Source of the DNA: Streptomyces hiroshimensis
GTDB lineage: Bacteria; Actinomycetota; Actinomycetes; Streptomycetales; Streptomycetaceae
Direction: 5' to 3'
Length of the DNA: 64,000 nucleotides
Assembly (NCBI RefSeq): GCF_014650335.1
Contig: NZ_BMUT01000002.1
Coordinates: forward strand, 296,725-360,724
The notes beneath the pieces were generated by a model. That model had not been told where the DNA came from. It ran no database searches and worked only from the letters and a program-made list of their open reading frames with translations. The position numbers and the translations under genes were made by a program. Of this stretch, positions 52,635 through 62,966 are shown one piece after another. The first letter of the stretch is position 1; each line of letters begins with the position of its first letter.

Positions 52635-53717
52635 TCACGGCTTACGGAACGCCCACTCCATCCGCGGTTCCATCACGCACCGGAACACCCGTCGTACCGG
52701 CGACGTACACAGCGCCGTCATCACCCCGATCGCGATCAAGGTGACCACGACCTCGCCGACCGGCCTACGGATCCACGCGGCCGCGTCGTACCACTCCCAC
52801 CAGCGCGACAGCTTGATCAGGAAGCCGTGCAGCAGGTACCCGTACAGGGTCCCCGCGCCCAGCGCCGTGAACCACACCTTCCGGCGCGGCACCCAGGCCA
52901 GGAAGCCCGCCGTGAGCACGGCCGCGCAGGCGAACAGGGTGAAGGTCATCACCGGGGCCGTCCAGACCGGCTCGTGCAGGTCCTGGACGGCGCTGCTGCG
53001 GTAGAGCCAGCCGGTGTCGAGCCCGGGCGCGAGCCAGTACGCGACGGCGAGCGCCGCGGCGAAGACCGGCACCGCCGCGATCCGCACCCAGCGGCGCCGC
53101 ACCAGCTCGAAGTGCTCGCGCCGCAGGTGCAGGCCGATCACGAAGAACGGCAGGAACTGCAGCACCCGCTCCATGGCGAAATCGCCGCCGACCTCGGGGG
53201 AGACCGCGGCCAGGACGGCCACGGCGAAGGCGACGGGGACCGGCCGGCGGATCAGCTTCCACACCGGGGTGGTCAGCCGCCAGATGAAGAGCGCGGCCAG
53301 GAACCAGTTCAGGTACCACGGGTTGAGCAGGGAGACCGGCTCCGGCGGTGCGTCGTCCTCCGCCCAGTGCTGGAAGTACGTGTAGGCGACCTCGAAAACC
53401 AGGTACGGCACGACCACACCCGTGAGCAGGCGCTTGAGCTTGGCGGGGCTCAGATCGAAGCCGCGGGAGAAATAGCCGGATATCAGGATGAACGCCGGCA
53501 TGTGGAAGGTGTACACGGTGATGTACAGCGCCATTGCGGCGCGGCTGGTGTGCGAGAGCGGCTCCCACGCGTGCCCCAGTGCCACGAGGACGATCGCGAG
53601 GTATTTCGCGTTGTCGAAAAAGGGATCGCGCTGTGCCGGGGCGGCGGGCGCGGACGCAGTGCCGGGCTGCCCCGAGGGGATCACCGCGCGGGCGGGAGGT
53701 GTGACAGCGGGGGACAT
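52635..53717 (-). CDS. acyltransferase 3-family membrane protein
   Basis: 360 residues from ATG 53717; longer extensions upstream have no homology. About ten hydrophobic helices. The start DPFFDNAKYLAIVLVALGHAWEPL contains the family histidine (VALGH). The following AMALYITVYTFHMPAFILISGYFSRGFD matches fucose-4-O-acetylase-like acyltransferases, which O-acylate cell-surface sugars using acyl-CoA. C-terminal basic tail. Substrate unknown. The upstream 227 bases to the small membrane protein gene hold no recognisable element. Confidence 0.88.
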   Translation of the reverse strand: MSPAVTPPARAVIPSGQPGTASAPAAPAQRDPFFDNAKYLAIVLVALGHAWEPLSHTSRAAMALYITVYTFHMPAFILISGYFSRGFDLSPAKLKRLLTGVVVPYLVFEVAYTYFQHWAEDDAPPEPVSLLNPWYLNWFLAALFIWRLTTPVWKLIRRPVPVAFAVAVLAAVSPEVGGDFAMERVLQFLPFFVIGLHLRREHFELVRRRWVRIAAVPVFAAALAVAYWLAPGLDTGWLYRSSAVQDLHEPVWTAPVMTFTLFACAAVLTAGFLAWVPRRKVWFTALGAGTLYGYLLHGFLIKLSRWWEWYDAAAWIRRPVGEVVVTLIAIGVMTALCTSPVRRVFRCVMEPRMEWAFRKP

Positions 53718-53944
53718 CCGAAGCACCCTAGCGGCGTCGCGGCGGCCGCCGCCACGCGCACCGGCAAGTCCCCCGATATCCGCTGCCCAGGGCTTTGCAG
53801 GCAGTTTCTGGACGAAGTGCCGATGAAATGTCACAGTCCCACGGAAACAGGCAAGTTGGTGGCACGATGGTTGACGGGCGAGGGCCGCGGGGAGCATGTC
53901 TCCCGGGCAGACCAGTGGGTATCCGACCGAGGGTGTGATCAGTT

Positions 53945-54139
53945 GTGGCCATTTCGCTGTCAGTGGTGTTGCTCTTGGCGATCGTGCTGGTGGTGCTCTT
54001 CCGCTCCAACAGCATCAAGGGCGGCCCGGCACTGGTCGCCATCCTCTTCGGGTTCTTCCTCGCCTCGACGGGCATGGCGCCGTCGATCCAGAGGTTCCTG
54101 AACTCGATCGCCGAGACGATAAACGGCATCAAGTTCTGA
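53945..54139 (+). CDS. small two-helix membrane protein
   Basis: 64 residues from GTG 53945. First helix ISLSVVLLLAIVLVVLF, loop RSNSIKGGP, second helix ALVAILFGFFLASTGMA, then SIQRFLNSIAETINGIKF. Conserved-looking in Streptomyces but unassigned. Length and composition suggest a small accessory or regulatory membrane protein. A hairpin at 54183-54207 follows. Confidence 0.7.
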   Translation: MAISLSVVLLLAIVLVVLFRSNSIKGGPALVAILFGFFLASTGMAPSIQRFLNSIAETINGIKF

Positions 54140-54182
54140 GCCGGTCCTGAGCCGGCCGGACGGCGCTCCCCGGGAATGACAA

Positions 54183-54207
54183 ACGCCTCCGGCAGGGCCG
54201 GAGGCGT
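54183..54207. terminator. 11-bp hairpin between the small gene and tRNA-Gly
   Basis: Arms 54183-54193 and 54197-54207 are exact complements with a three-base loop. It can terminate the membrane-protein message from the left and the minus-strand tRNA from the right. Confidence 0.75.
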
Positions 54208-54213
54208 CGGTGG

Positions 54214-54284
54214 AGCGGGCGACGGGAATCGAACCCGCGTAGCCAGTTTGGAAGACTGGGGCTCTACCATTGAGCTACGCCCGC
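54214..54284 (-). tRNA. tRNA-Gly (anticodon UCC)
   Basis: The cloverleaf reads on the minus strand: seven-base acceptor stem GCGGGCG, D arm with GCTCAATGGTAGAGC, anticodon loop CTTCCAA (anticodon TCC), T arm GGGTTCGATTCCC. CCA is encoded at 54211-54213. It decodes GGA and GGG. Confidence 0.97.
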
Positions 54285-54469
54285 ATGCGCCGCGGGCCCG
54301 GAAGGGCCGTGCGGCACGTTGTGCATCGTAGCGGGTCCGGGGCGTGCGCCGCACGTCACCCCTTCGGCCCCCTCCGCGCGCCGCTTCCGCGCCGCCCCGT
54401 GCTCCCGGGCGCCGACGTTAATCCGGCCACCGCTACCCCCGCGGGCATGTACCCTACGTCTCGCACTTA

Positions 54470-54546
54470 CGGGGTGTGGCGCAGCTTGGTAGCGCGTCCG
54501 CTTTGGGAGCGGAAGGTCGTCGGTTCGAATCCGGCCACCCCGACCA
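54470..54546 (+). tRNA. tRNA-Pro (anticodon UGG)
   Basis: Acceptor stem CGGGGTG pairs with CACCCCG, D arm GCGCAGCTTGGTAGCGC, anticodon loop TTTGGGA (anticodon TGG), T arm CGGTTCGAATCCG. CCA is encoded, and the length of 77 includes it. It precedes tig on the same strand. Confidence 0.97.
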
Positions 54547-54742
54547 CAGGACCATCAGGACCATCAGGGCCACCAGGGGGCCGCCACAGGGCCCCCGGCC
54601 AAGATCACATTGTGGGGCTCATCCTGCTTGCGGTTACTATGCAAGCTGCGTGCCCGTGTGTCTGCCTACGAGTCTGGCTACCGGGCGCGATCCGCTGAAC
54701 CTCAGCAGAATCACCAGAAGTCAGCCCCAAGGAGACCGAACC

Positions 54743-56119
54743 GTGAAGAGCGCCGTGGAGACCCTGAACCCGACTCGGGTTCGGCTCACTGTCGAGGTGC
54801 CCTTCGAGGAGCTCAAGGCCAGCCTCGACGCGGCGTACAAGAAGATCAACCAGCAGGTCACGGTGAAGGGCTTCCGTCAGGGCAAGATCCCGGCCCGTGT
54901 CATCGACCAGCGCTTCGGCCGCGGTGCGGTGCTGGAGGAGGCCGTCAACGACGCGCTTCCGAAGTTCTACACCGAGGCCGTCAACGAGGCCGACCTGAAC
55001 CCGCTGGGTCAGCCCGAGGTCGACATCACGGAGCTGAAGGACGGCGAGCTGCTGGCCTTCACCGCCGAGGTGGACATCCGCCCGACCCTGGAGATCCCGG
55101 ACTACTCCGGCATCGAGGTCACCGTCGACTCCGTCGAGGTCACCGACGAGGACGTCGAGAAGTCGCTCGAGCAGCTGCGCGACCGCTTCGCGACCACCTC
55201 CCCGGTCGAGCGCGCCGCCGCCGAGGGTGACATCGTCACCGTCAACCTGGAGGCCAAGGTCGACGGCGAGGTCCTCGAGGACGGCGTCGCCGAGGGTGTC
55301 GACTACACCATCGGCTCCGGCCAGCTGCTCGACGGCATCGACGAGGCCGTCACCGGCCTGGAGGCCGGCGGCACCGCCACCTTCACCTCCGAGCTCAAGG
55401 GCGGCTCCGCCGAGGGCAAGGAGGCCGAGGTCAAGGTCGACGTCACCGCCGTCAAGTCCCGCGAACTGCCGGAGCTCGACGACGACTTCGCCCAGCTGGC
55501 GAGCGAGTTCGACACGCTGGAGGAGCTGCGCGCCGACAGCCGCAAGCGCCTTGAGCGGATGAAGAAGTTCGACCAGGCCACGCAGGCCCAGGAGAAGGTC
55601 CTCGACGAGCTGATCAAGCTGGTCGAGGTCCCGATGCCGGAGAAGCTGCTCGAGGACGAGGTCAACACCCGCAAGCACAACCTCGAGCACCACCAGCTGG
55701 GCCAGATGGGCCTGGACCTGGCGAAGTACCTGGAGATCCAGGGCAAGTCCGCCGAGGAGTTCGACGCCGAGCTCAAGGAGCAGGCCGAGAAGGGCATCAA
55801 GACCCAGTTCATCCTCGACGAGATCGTCAACAAGGAGAAGGTCTCGGTCGGCCAGGAGGAGCTCACCGAGCACCTCATGCGCCGTGCCCAGTCCTCCGGC
55901 ATGAGCCCCGACCAGTTCGCCCAGGCGGTCGTCGAGGGTGGCCAGGTCCCGATGCTCGTCGGTGAGGTCGCCCGCGGCAAGGCGCTGGCCACCGTGGTCG
56001 AGGCCGCCACCGTCAAGGACGCCTCCGGCGAGGTCGTCAGCCTGGACGACGAGGACGAGGAGACGGCCGAGGCCGCCACCGAGGTCGTCGAGGCCGCCGA
56101 GGGCACGACCGAGGCCTGA
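54743..56119 (+). CDS. tig: trigger factor
   Basis: 458 residues from GTG 54743, eight bases after AAGGAG. Ribosome-bound chaperone and prolyl isomerase. The ribosome-contact loop [12 protein letters not shown] (about 50) marks the N-terminal domain. An FKBP-like PPIase domain follows ([21 protein letters not shown]), then the helical C-terminal arms, and an acidic tail ([20 protein letters not shown]). It is the first gene of the tig-clpP1-clpP2-clpX cluster, the usual order in actinobacteria. Confidence 0.98.
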   Translation: MKSAVETLNPTRVRLTVEVPFEELKASLDAAYKKINQQVTVKGFRQGKIPARVIDQRFGRGAVLEEAVNDALPKFYTEAVNEADLNPLGQPEVDITELKDGELLAFTAEVDIRPTLEIPDYSGIEVTVDSVEVTDEDVEKSLEQLRDRFATTSPVERAAAEGDIVTVNLEAKVDGEVLEDGVAEGVDYTIGSGQLLDGIDEAVTGLEAGGTATFTSELKGGSAEGKEAEVKVDVTAVKSRELPELDDDFAQLASEFDTLEELRADSRKRLERMKKFDQATQAQEKVLDELIKLVEVPMPEKLLEDEVNTRKHNLEHHQLGQMGLDLAKYLEIQGKSAEEFDAELKEQAEKGIKTQFILDEIVNKEKVSVGQEELTEHLMRRAQSSGMSPDQFAQAVVEGGQVPMLVGEVARGKALATVVEAATVKDASGEVVSLDDEDEETAEAATEVVEAAEGTTEA

Positions 56120-56471
56120 GCCCCGGTCTCCTGCGCAGGCGCCCCAGGGCGCCCGTGAGGCAGCTACGGAACGGGTCCGGATGCGTTCGCGCGTCCGGGC
56201 CCGTCCGTGTCCCCGGGGACGGCTGCCGTGGCCCTTGCCGGCCGTTGTGCGACCTGCGGAACCTGCGCTGAATCCGTGCCGAACCTGCGCTCAGAGCGAA
56301 CAGTTCCTGATGCGGGATGGCGCCCGCCGAACAGCGCGTTAGGGTCCGTAGATACGAGGGCAGGGGACCACTTGGCGACCGCCGGCAGCAGCCGGCCGTG
56401 CCGCCCGTACCCCGGTCCCCGGAGAAGACGCGGAGACGGCCCGTTGCCGTCAGAGACGAGCAGGTGGATAC
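56120..56471. other. 352-base region between tig and clpP1
   Basis: No gene. It includes the clpP1 promoter region and the ClgR-type site at 56288-56301. The early part (56150-56260) holds GC-rich inverted repeats that may terminate tig. Confidence 0.6.
56288..56301 (-). promoter_or_regulatory. ClgR-type operator upstream of clpP1
   Basis: Read on the minus strand it is GTTCGC-TCTGA-GCG, the GTTCGC-N5-GCG motif reported for ClgR, the activator of clpP1P2, clpC and lon in Streptomyces. It lies 171 bases before the clpP1 start. The clgR gene is not in this window. Confidence 0.65.
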
Positions 56472-57089
56472 GTGACGAATCTGATGCCTTCCGCCGCCGG
56501 TGAGATCGCCATCGGTGGTGGCCTCGGCGACCAGGTCTACAACCGGCTGCTCGGGGAGCGGATCATCTTCCTCGGCCAGCAGGTCGACGACGACATCGCC
56601 AACAAGATCACGGCGCAGATGCTCCTCCTGGCCGCCGACCCGGACAAGGACATCTACCTCTACATCAACAGCCCCGGCGGCTCGGTGACGGCCGGCATGG
56701 CGGTCTACGACACCATGCAGTACATCCCGAACGACGTGGTCACCATCGGCATGGGCCTCGCGGCCTCGATGGGCCAGTTCCTGCTGACCGGCGGCACCCC
56801 GGGCAAGCGCTTCGCGCTGCCCAACACCGACATCCTCATGCACCAGGGGTCCGCGGGCCTCGGCGGCACCGCCTCGGACATCAAGATCCAGGCCGAGCAG
56901 CTGCTGCGCACCAAGAAGCGCATGGCCGAGATCACCGCGCACCACACCGGCCAGACCGTCGAGACGATCATCCGCGACGGCGACCGCGACCGCTGGTTCA
57001 CCGCGCAGGAGGCCAAGGAGTACGGGATCATCGACGAGATCATCACCCACGCTTCCGGCGTTCCGGGCGGCGGCGGCACCGGGGCCTGA
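56472..57089 (+). CDS. clpP1: ATP-dependent Clp protease proteolytic subunit ClpP1
   Basis: 205 residues from GTG 56472. A serine peptidase forming the barrel that works with Clp ATPases. Catalytic Ser99 in [11 protein letters not shown], His124 in ILMHQ, and an aspartate of the RDGDRDRWF stretch (likely Asp173) complete the triad. [20 protein letters not shown] and the Gly-rich C-terminal tail fit the actinobacterial ClpP1 type. The ClgR-type site lies upstream and clpP2 follows after 96 bases. Confidence 0.98.
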   Translation: MTNLMPSAAGEIAIGGGLGDQVYNRLLGERIIFLGQQVDDDIANKITAQMLLLAADPDKDIYLYINSPGGSVTAGMAVYDTMQYIPNDVVTIGMGLAASMGQFLLTGGTPGKRFALPNTDILMHQGSAGLGGTASDIKIQAEQLLRTKKRMAEITAHHTGQTVETIIRDGDRDRWFTAQEAKEYGIIDEIITHASGVPGGGGTGA

Positions 57090-57185
57090 CGGCCTCGGCG
57101 CAGTACGTACCGCCAGACAGCCCGCTTCCGGGCGGGGGAGGCTGCTCCCCGGCCCATCGACCGCCACCAGGATGGTGAAACCCGC

Positions 57186-57839
57186 ATGAACATCTCGTCC
57201 CCGAGCGGCCTGTACACCGGCCCCCAGGCCGAGGCCCGCTACGTCGTCCCGCGCTTCGTCGAGCGCACCTCCCAGGGCGTCCGCGAGTACGACCCGTACG
57301 CGAAGCTCTTCGAAGAGCGCGTGATCTTCCTGGGCGTGCAGATCGACGACGCCTCCGCCAACGACGTCATGGCGCAGCTGCTGTGCCTGGAGTCGATGGA
57401 CCCGGACCGCGACATCTCGATCTACATCAACAGCCCCGGCGGCTCGTTCACGGCCCTCACGGCCATCTACGACACGATGCAGTTCGTGAAGCCGGACATC
57501 CAGACGGTCTGCATGGGCCAGGCCGCCTCCGCCGCCGCGATCCTGCTCGCGGCCGGCACCCCGGGCAAGCGCATGGCGCTGCCCAACGCCCGCGTGCTGA
57601 TCCACCAGCCCTCCAGCCAGACGGGCCGCGAGCAGCTCTCCGACCTGGAGATCGCCGCGAAGGAGATCATGCGGATGCGCACCCAGCTGGAGGAGATGCT
57701 GGCCAAGCACTCCACCCAGCCGATCGAGAAGATCCGGGACGACATCGAGCGCGACAAGATCCTCACGGCCGAGGATGCGCTCGCCTACGGTCTGGTCGAC
57801 CAGATCGTTTCTACCCGCAAGAGTTCCGTAAACGTTTGA
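57186..57839 (+). CDS. clpP2: ATP-dependent Clp protease proteolytic subunit ClpP2
   Basis: 217 residues from ATG 57186. Second barrel subunit: [16 protein letters not shown] holds the catalytic serine, [14 protein letters not shown] the histidine, and the [15 protein letters not shown] region the aspartate. In actinomycetes ClpP1 and ClpP2 form a mixed tetradecamer that needs both. The extended N terminus ([18 protein letters not shown]) is typical of ClpP2. Its downstream 142-base gap leads to clpX. Confidence 0.98.
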   Translation: MNISSPSGLYTGPQAEARYVVPRFVERTSQGVREYDPYAKLFEERVIFLGVQIDDASANDVMAQLLCLESMDPDRDISIYINSPGGSFTALTAIYDTMQFVKPDIQTVCMGQAASAAAILLAAGTPGKRMALPNARVLIHQPSSQTGREQLSDLEIAAKEIMRMRTQLEEMLAKHSTQPIEKIRDDIERDKILTAEDALAYGLVDQIVSTRKSSVNV

Positions 57840-57981
57840 TCGCCGTGCCGCTGGTATCCCCCTTGAGCCGACCGAGTAAGGCCAAGGGGGGCCCGCTCGG
57901 GGGGCCCGGCAAGGTACCGTCGATAGGCAAGCACCCGGGTTCGCAGTGCAAGGCGGATCCCAGGCGAAGGGGAAGCACCTC

Positions 57982-59271
<1,290 letters not shown>

Positions 59272-59298
59272 GCGCTGCGCTGAGCTTTGTGTGTGCGT

Positions 59299-59336
59299 GA
59301 GGGGTGCCCGGCCTGGTTGGCCGGGTGCCCCTCTTT
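59299..59336 (+). terminator. intrinsic terminator of clpX
   Basis: Fifteen-base arms 59299-59313 and 59319-59333 with two G-U wobbles and a five-base loop, followed by TTT. Confidence 0.85.
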
Positions 59337-59439
59337 GCTGCCTGCGGGTTCGTAGAACGGGTGATCGATCCGTGTATCGAACGAGTGGTCGACTGGAGAT
59401 GGCCGGACGGGATCGGGGCCGTGTCCCTACGGTCGGATC

Positions 59440-60331
59440 ATGGTCACATCGCAACACGAGGCATCGCACCGGATCTTCCAGGAGCGTCCGGAGTTACTCG
59501 CGCCGGTCTTCCAGATCCTGGGCGTTCCCCTGCCGGGGGGAGGTGTCCGTCGAAGTGCTCTCGCCGGACACCACAGAGATCAGACCACTGGAGCGCCGCG
59601 TGGACAGCGTGTTGCGCATCCAGCCGCGTGACAGCGGGAAGAGCTTTCTCCTGGCCATCGAGGCACAAGGGCGCCGTGACAGCGACAAGGCGGTCAGCTG
59701 GGCGTACTACCTCGCGTTTCTGAAGGCCAAGTACGGGGACCCGGCGCTGCTGCTGGTGGTCTGCCAGGACAAGACGACCGCGGAATGGGCGGCAGGCCCC
59801 TTCAAGCTCGGCCCCGAGGGGTGGAAGGCGCTGTCCGTGCACCCTCTGGTCCTGGGGCCCGGAAACGTCCCTCCGATCATCGACGAGGAGGAAGCCGCCC
59901 AGAACCTGGCCATGGCGACCTTCTCGGCCATGACGCATGGGCGGGACCAGGACGCTCCGGCCATACTGGACGCGCTGGCGCGTGCCCTGGGGACGGTAGA
60001 CGAAGAGTCCGTCGCGTATTACTCGGAACTGCTGGAAATCGGCCTGGGAGAAACCCCGGCGAGGGAGACCTGGAGGAATCTGATGACCATCCGCACGTAC
60101 TTCCCCGGCCGGGGCACGCTCATCGAGGAGACGCTCCTGAAGGGTGAGGCCAAGGGCCGGGCAGCTGCGTCGGCGATGGTGCTGCGCGTACTCGATCACC
60201 GGGAAATCCTCGTGCCGGAGGCGGCCCGCGAGCGCATCACGAGCTGTACTGACCTGGAGGTCCTGGAGCGCTGGATGGACCGTGCTCTCACGGCATCCAC
60301 GATCGACGAGGTGTTCGCCGGGGAGAGCTGA
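59440..60331 (+). pseudogene. Rpn/PD-(D/E)XK-like nuclease gene with a +1 frameshift
   Basis: The N terminus starts at ATG 59440 (VTSQHEASHRIFQERPELL) and reads well to ILGVPLPG. After the G6 run at 59535-59540 the homologous protein continues in the next frame as EVSVEVLSPDTTEIRPL and runs to 60331 without interruption. Deleting one G restores a single protein of about 296 residues. The nuclease core is seen in RVDSVLRI and FLLAIEAQGRRDSDKAVSWAYY (D...ExQ). Rpn proteins promote recombination or act as transposase-like nucleases. The break is a real mutation, a slippage site or a base-call error; an internal GTG at 59543 could also start the downstream part. Confidence 0.75.
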
Positions 60332-60403
60332 GCAGTAGCTTGGAAGAGGGCGTCCGGACGAGTGCCGGGCGCCCTTCCGCATGCCCGTGCGTAGGGTGGC
60401 TCC

Positions 60404-60820
60404 ATGGCTGGAGAACGCGACCTTGCGAAGCTGCTGAGCGGTATGAAGCCGGTGCTCAATGCCGGCCGCTACGTGTACGTGACGGTGCCGGGGGAGGCGC
60501 CCGAGGGCGTGACCCCCGTGGTGACGGTAGGGGAGCCGGAAGGGCTGACCCTGGTCGTACGCCAGGAACAGGCCGACGCGGCCGGCCTCCCGTACGACTA
60601 CGTGGCGGGCTGGATCACACTGCGGATCCACTCGGCGCTGGAGGCGGTAGGGCTGACCGCGGCGGTGTCCCAGGCCCTGGCCCAGGCCGACCTCAGCTGC
60701 AACGTCGTGGCGGGGTTCCACCACGACCACCTCTTCGTCCCGTATGAGCGGGCGGAGGAGGCGGTGGGTGTCCTGGAGACGCTGGCGAGCGCGGCCGCGT
60801 GGGACCGGTCCGGCGGTTGA
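60404..60820 (+). CDS. ACT-domain protein
   Basis: 138 residues from ATG 60404. Two half-domains: LNAGRYVYVTVPGE, TLVVRQEQADAAGLPYDYV, WITLRIHSALEAVGLTAAVSQALAQADLSCNVVAGFHHDHLFVPYE. This resembles the ACT_7 type found as stand-alone small proteins, which bind amino acids or similar ligands. No enzyme domain is attached. Single gene between the Rpn-like gene and a secreted protein gene. Function unknown beyond ligand sensing. Confidence 0.85.
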   Translation: MAGERDLAKLLSGMKPVLNAGRYVYVTVPGEAPEGVTPVVTVGEPEGLTLVVRQEQADAAGLPYDYVAGWITLRIHSALEAVGLTAAVSQALAQADLSCNVVAGFHHDHLFVPYERAEEAVGVLETLASAAAWDRSGG

Positions 60821-61009
60821 GGAGCCTCGGCGTGTCCCGCTGCGGCATTCCAGGGGAGTAGTGTCTCCGCAGGTCAGACGGGGTGTACGTGTTCCCGCGT
60901 CCCGGATGACGCGGTGGGCCTTGTCGGCGGTGAGGGCCCGTGGACAGGCTGGCGGCACGCCCCGGGCAACCCCGCCCCGGGAGGCGTTCGACACCCTTGG
61001 AGACCCCGT

Positions 61010-61531
61010 ATGCGTACCGCCCGCATCACCACCACCGGCCTCGCCCTCGCCGCCGCACTCTTCGCCGGCACAGCCGCCACGACCGCCCAGGCGCAGGCCG
61101 CGGAGCCGGCACCCATTCCGGCGTGCTCCCTCACCAACACCACGACCACGGTGCAGAACGTGTCCCGCCCGATCAACCACCAGCTGCTCACCGTCACCAA
61201 CACCAGCTCCAAGCCGTGCTTCGCCTACGGCGCCCCGCACCTGGCCTTCGACGCCGCGCAGCACGTGGTGCCGGTCGTGGAGGACTCCATCCCGCAGGCC
61301 GTCGTCTCCTTGGAGCCCGGCCGGTCCGCCTACGCGGGCATCAACCTGTCCGCCGCCGACGGCTCCGGCACGGACGGGCGCACCGCGAGCGTCCTGCGGG
61401 TGAGCTTCGACGAGGGCGACGGTACGGAGAGCCGGGCGCGCACGGTGAAGCTTCCCGAGGACACGTGGGTCGACAGCAAGGCGGCGGTGACGTACTGGCA
61501 GAGCGATGCCGAAAGTGCCCTGATGTGGTGA
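61010..61531 (+). CDS. secreted DUF4232-type protein
   Basis: 173 residues from ATG 61010 with TTGGAGA upstream. Signal peptide RTARITTTGLALAAALFAG to an AQAQA cleavage site. The mature part has the pattern of DUF4232 proteins: HQLLTVTNTSSKPCFAYGAPHLAF and a later SLEPGRSAYAGINLSAAD, one disulfide-capable cysteine pair (CSLTN and PCFAYG) and a beta-sandwich-like composition. Extracellular; role unknown. Confidence 0.85.
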   Translation: MRTARITTTGLALAAALFAGTAATTAQAQAAEPAPIPACSLTNTTTTVQNVSRPINHQLLTVTNTSSKPCFAYGAPHLAFDAAQHVVPVVEDSIPQAVVSLEPGRSAYAGINLSAADGSGTDGRTASVLRVSFDEGDGTESRARTVKLPEDTWVDSKAAVTYWQSDAESALMW

Positions 61532-61671
61532 AGCCGCAGACGGCCCGGGCAGCCCAAGGCAGCCCGGGTGGTGGCTGATTAGGGCTCTGGGCAGGGAAAG
61601 CGGGGTGGGCGAGCATGCATGGGTCCGGCCCGGCTTCGGGCTCGTGCATCCCCGACTTTCAGGAGAAGGAC

Positions 61672-62091
61672 ATGGCCGGCCACTTCATCCTCAAGAGCAT
61701 CACCAGCAGCGATCTGACCATCGCGACGAGCAAGGGCGCCACGTGGTCCGCTCTGCAGCACGCCAACGTCGGTTGGAACACGGCCTCGCGTGCCGTGCTG
61801 TCGAAGGCCCTCGCAGGCCAGGCGATCGGCAACCGCGACGGGCTGCCGCCCCACCGCTACCTGGAGTCGAAGGCCAGCGTCGGCGCCACGCTGGAGAAGT
61901 ACCTCCGCAGCGCCGGCTGGGCCGGCCAACTCATCCGGCCGGCCAGCGCCGGCCTCGGCCTGCGGGAACTGAGCCCCAAGGCCAAGGCCGCCTGGGACCG
62001 CGGCGACCACACCGGTGCCCTGGTCGAGCAGTTCCTGCACGGCACCGCGACCGTGGAGGTCTACTACATCAGTGGTACTGAGATGAGCTGA
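61672..62091 (+). CDS. hypothetical protein
   Basis: 139 residues from ATG 61672, directly after AGGAGAAGGAC, a very good ribosome site. Alpha/beta-looking chain (GHFILKSITSSDLTIATSKGA, NTASRAVLSKALAG, GTATVEVYYISG) with no signal peptide or known motif. It lies between the DUF4232-type gene and a minimal GntR regulator on the opposite strand. Unrecognised; probably an accessory gene. Confidence 0.7.
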   Translation: MAGHFILKSITSSDLTIATSKGATWSALQHANVGWNTASRAVLSKALAGQAIGNRDGLPPHRYLESKASVGATLEKYLRSAGWAGQLIRPASAGLGLRELSPKAKAAWDRGDHTGALVEQFLHGTATVEVYYISGTEMS

Positions 62092-62109
62092 GTAGGGGCG
62101 GAAATGACC

Positions 62110-62352
62110 TCAGTGGTCCTGCGGCTGCTGGGAGACGAACGAGCCCATGCCCGGCTCCGTGTAGATGAGGCCCTCTGCGCGAAGCGCGCGGTGCACCTTC
62201 TGGGCCGTCACGCTGGCGATGCCGAACTCTTCGGTGAGCTGGACGACGGAGGGCACGCGTGATCGAGGCACGTAAGTGCCGTCCTTGATGCGTTGCCGGA
62301 TCACCTCGGCCACCTGGCGCCAGCGCGGGATGTCGGGAGCGAATTCGATCAC
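62110..62352 (-). CDS. minimal GntR-type winged-helix regulator
   Basis: 80 residues from ATG 62352, only the DNA-binding domain: RWRQVAEVIRQRIKDGTYVPRSRVPSV, QLTEEFGIASVTAQKVHRALRAEGL and the GMGSFVSQ wing. There is no effector domain (GntR proteins usually have 230 or more residues), so it is like the short YtrA-type or orphan regulators. It is divergent from the gene at 62505, and the palindromes in the shared gap are likely targets. Confidence 0.85.
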   Translation of the reverse strand: MIEFAPDIPRWRQVAEVIRQRIKDGTYVPRSRVPSVVQLTEEFGIASVTAQKVHRALRAEGLIYTEPGMGSFVSQQPQDH

Positions 62353-62407
62353 TTGAACACGCTACGCACACCATGGCGTCCTAGTCGAGATATTCCATGT
62401 TGCGGCG

Positions 62408-62428
62408 TGCTATAGCATGGCTACGCTA
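62408..62428. promoter_or_regulatory. candidate GntR operator
   Basis: Overlapping symmetric elements TGCTATAGCA (62408-62417, perfect) and TAGCATGGCTACGCTA (62413-62428, imperfect) in the AT-rich gap between the two divergent genes. They sit near the -10 region of the gene at 62505. Confidence 0.5.
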
Positions 62429-62504
62429 AAGTCTTGCACGTGAAGACCCCGGCGACCGCTGGCACGGTCCCGGGGCGCGGCCAACGCCTACTAGGAGCGT
62501 CGAC

Positions 62505-62912
62505 ATGCGCAACTTTATCCGCCGCTGGTTCCGCCGGGAACGGCAGATTTCCGCCCCCGAGCCACCGCCTGCCCCGGAACCCCGTATCGCAGAGCGGCCG
62601 TCCTGCAGGGTCTACGTGTGGGCCACCGCCCACGGCATCGACCTTCGGCCCCGTTCTCCGCTGGGCGCGTGTACCTGCTCGGGCCAGGAGCATCAGCAAC
62701 CTCTGCCCGGCATCGGCACGTTCGTCGTGGACACCCGCGACGGCGTCGTCGGGCAGGTCATGCGCAACGCCGGGCCGCAGCTGCTGCTGCGTACGCTCTC
62801 CGGCGGTAAGGAGTGGGAAGCGGAAGCCGACGCGGTCCGGCCCGTCAGCGAGGCCGAGCTGCTCCGCGCCAAGGTGCAGGCGGCCAACTCCGCCAGCAGG
62901 TGGGGGAAGTAG
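62505..62912 (+). CDS. hypothetical protein
   Basis: 135 residues from ATG 62505 after TAGGAGC. An N-terminal Arg-rich stretch (RNFIRRWFRRERQ) and a proline-rich linker lead to a soluble domain (TFVVDTRDGVVGQVM, LLLRTLSGGKEWEAEADAVRPV). No signal peptide. Proteins of this style accompany small GntR regulators in Streptomyces accessory loci, though the function is not known. Confidence 0.75.
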   Translation: MRNFIRRWFRRERQISAPEPPPAPEPRIAERPSCRVYVWATAHGIDLRPRSPLGACTCSGQEHQQPLPGIGTFVVDTRDGVVGQVMRNAGPQLLLRTLSGGKEWEAEADAVRPVSEAELLRAKVQAANSASRWGK

Positions 62913-62966
62913 GTCATGGATGGACGGTGACGGCCGCCTCGGCGGCCGTCACCGCGCCACCCGCCG

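Noticed and set aside
54211..54546. Integration site at tRNA-Gly or tRNA-Pro
   Set aside because: No direct repeat of either tRNA 3' end, integrase or excisionase was found in the window.
59291..59540. Upstream extension of the Rpn-like frame before the G6 run
   Set aside because: The residues before the frameshift are out of frame with the real N terminus at 59440 and overlap the clpX terminator.
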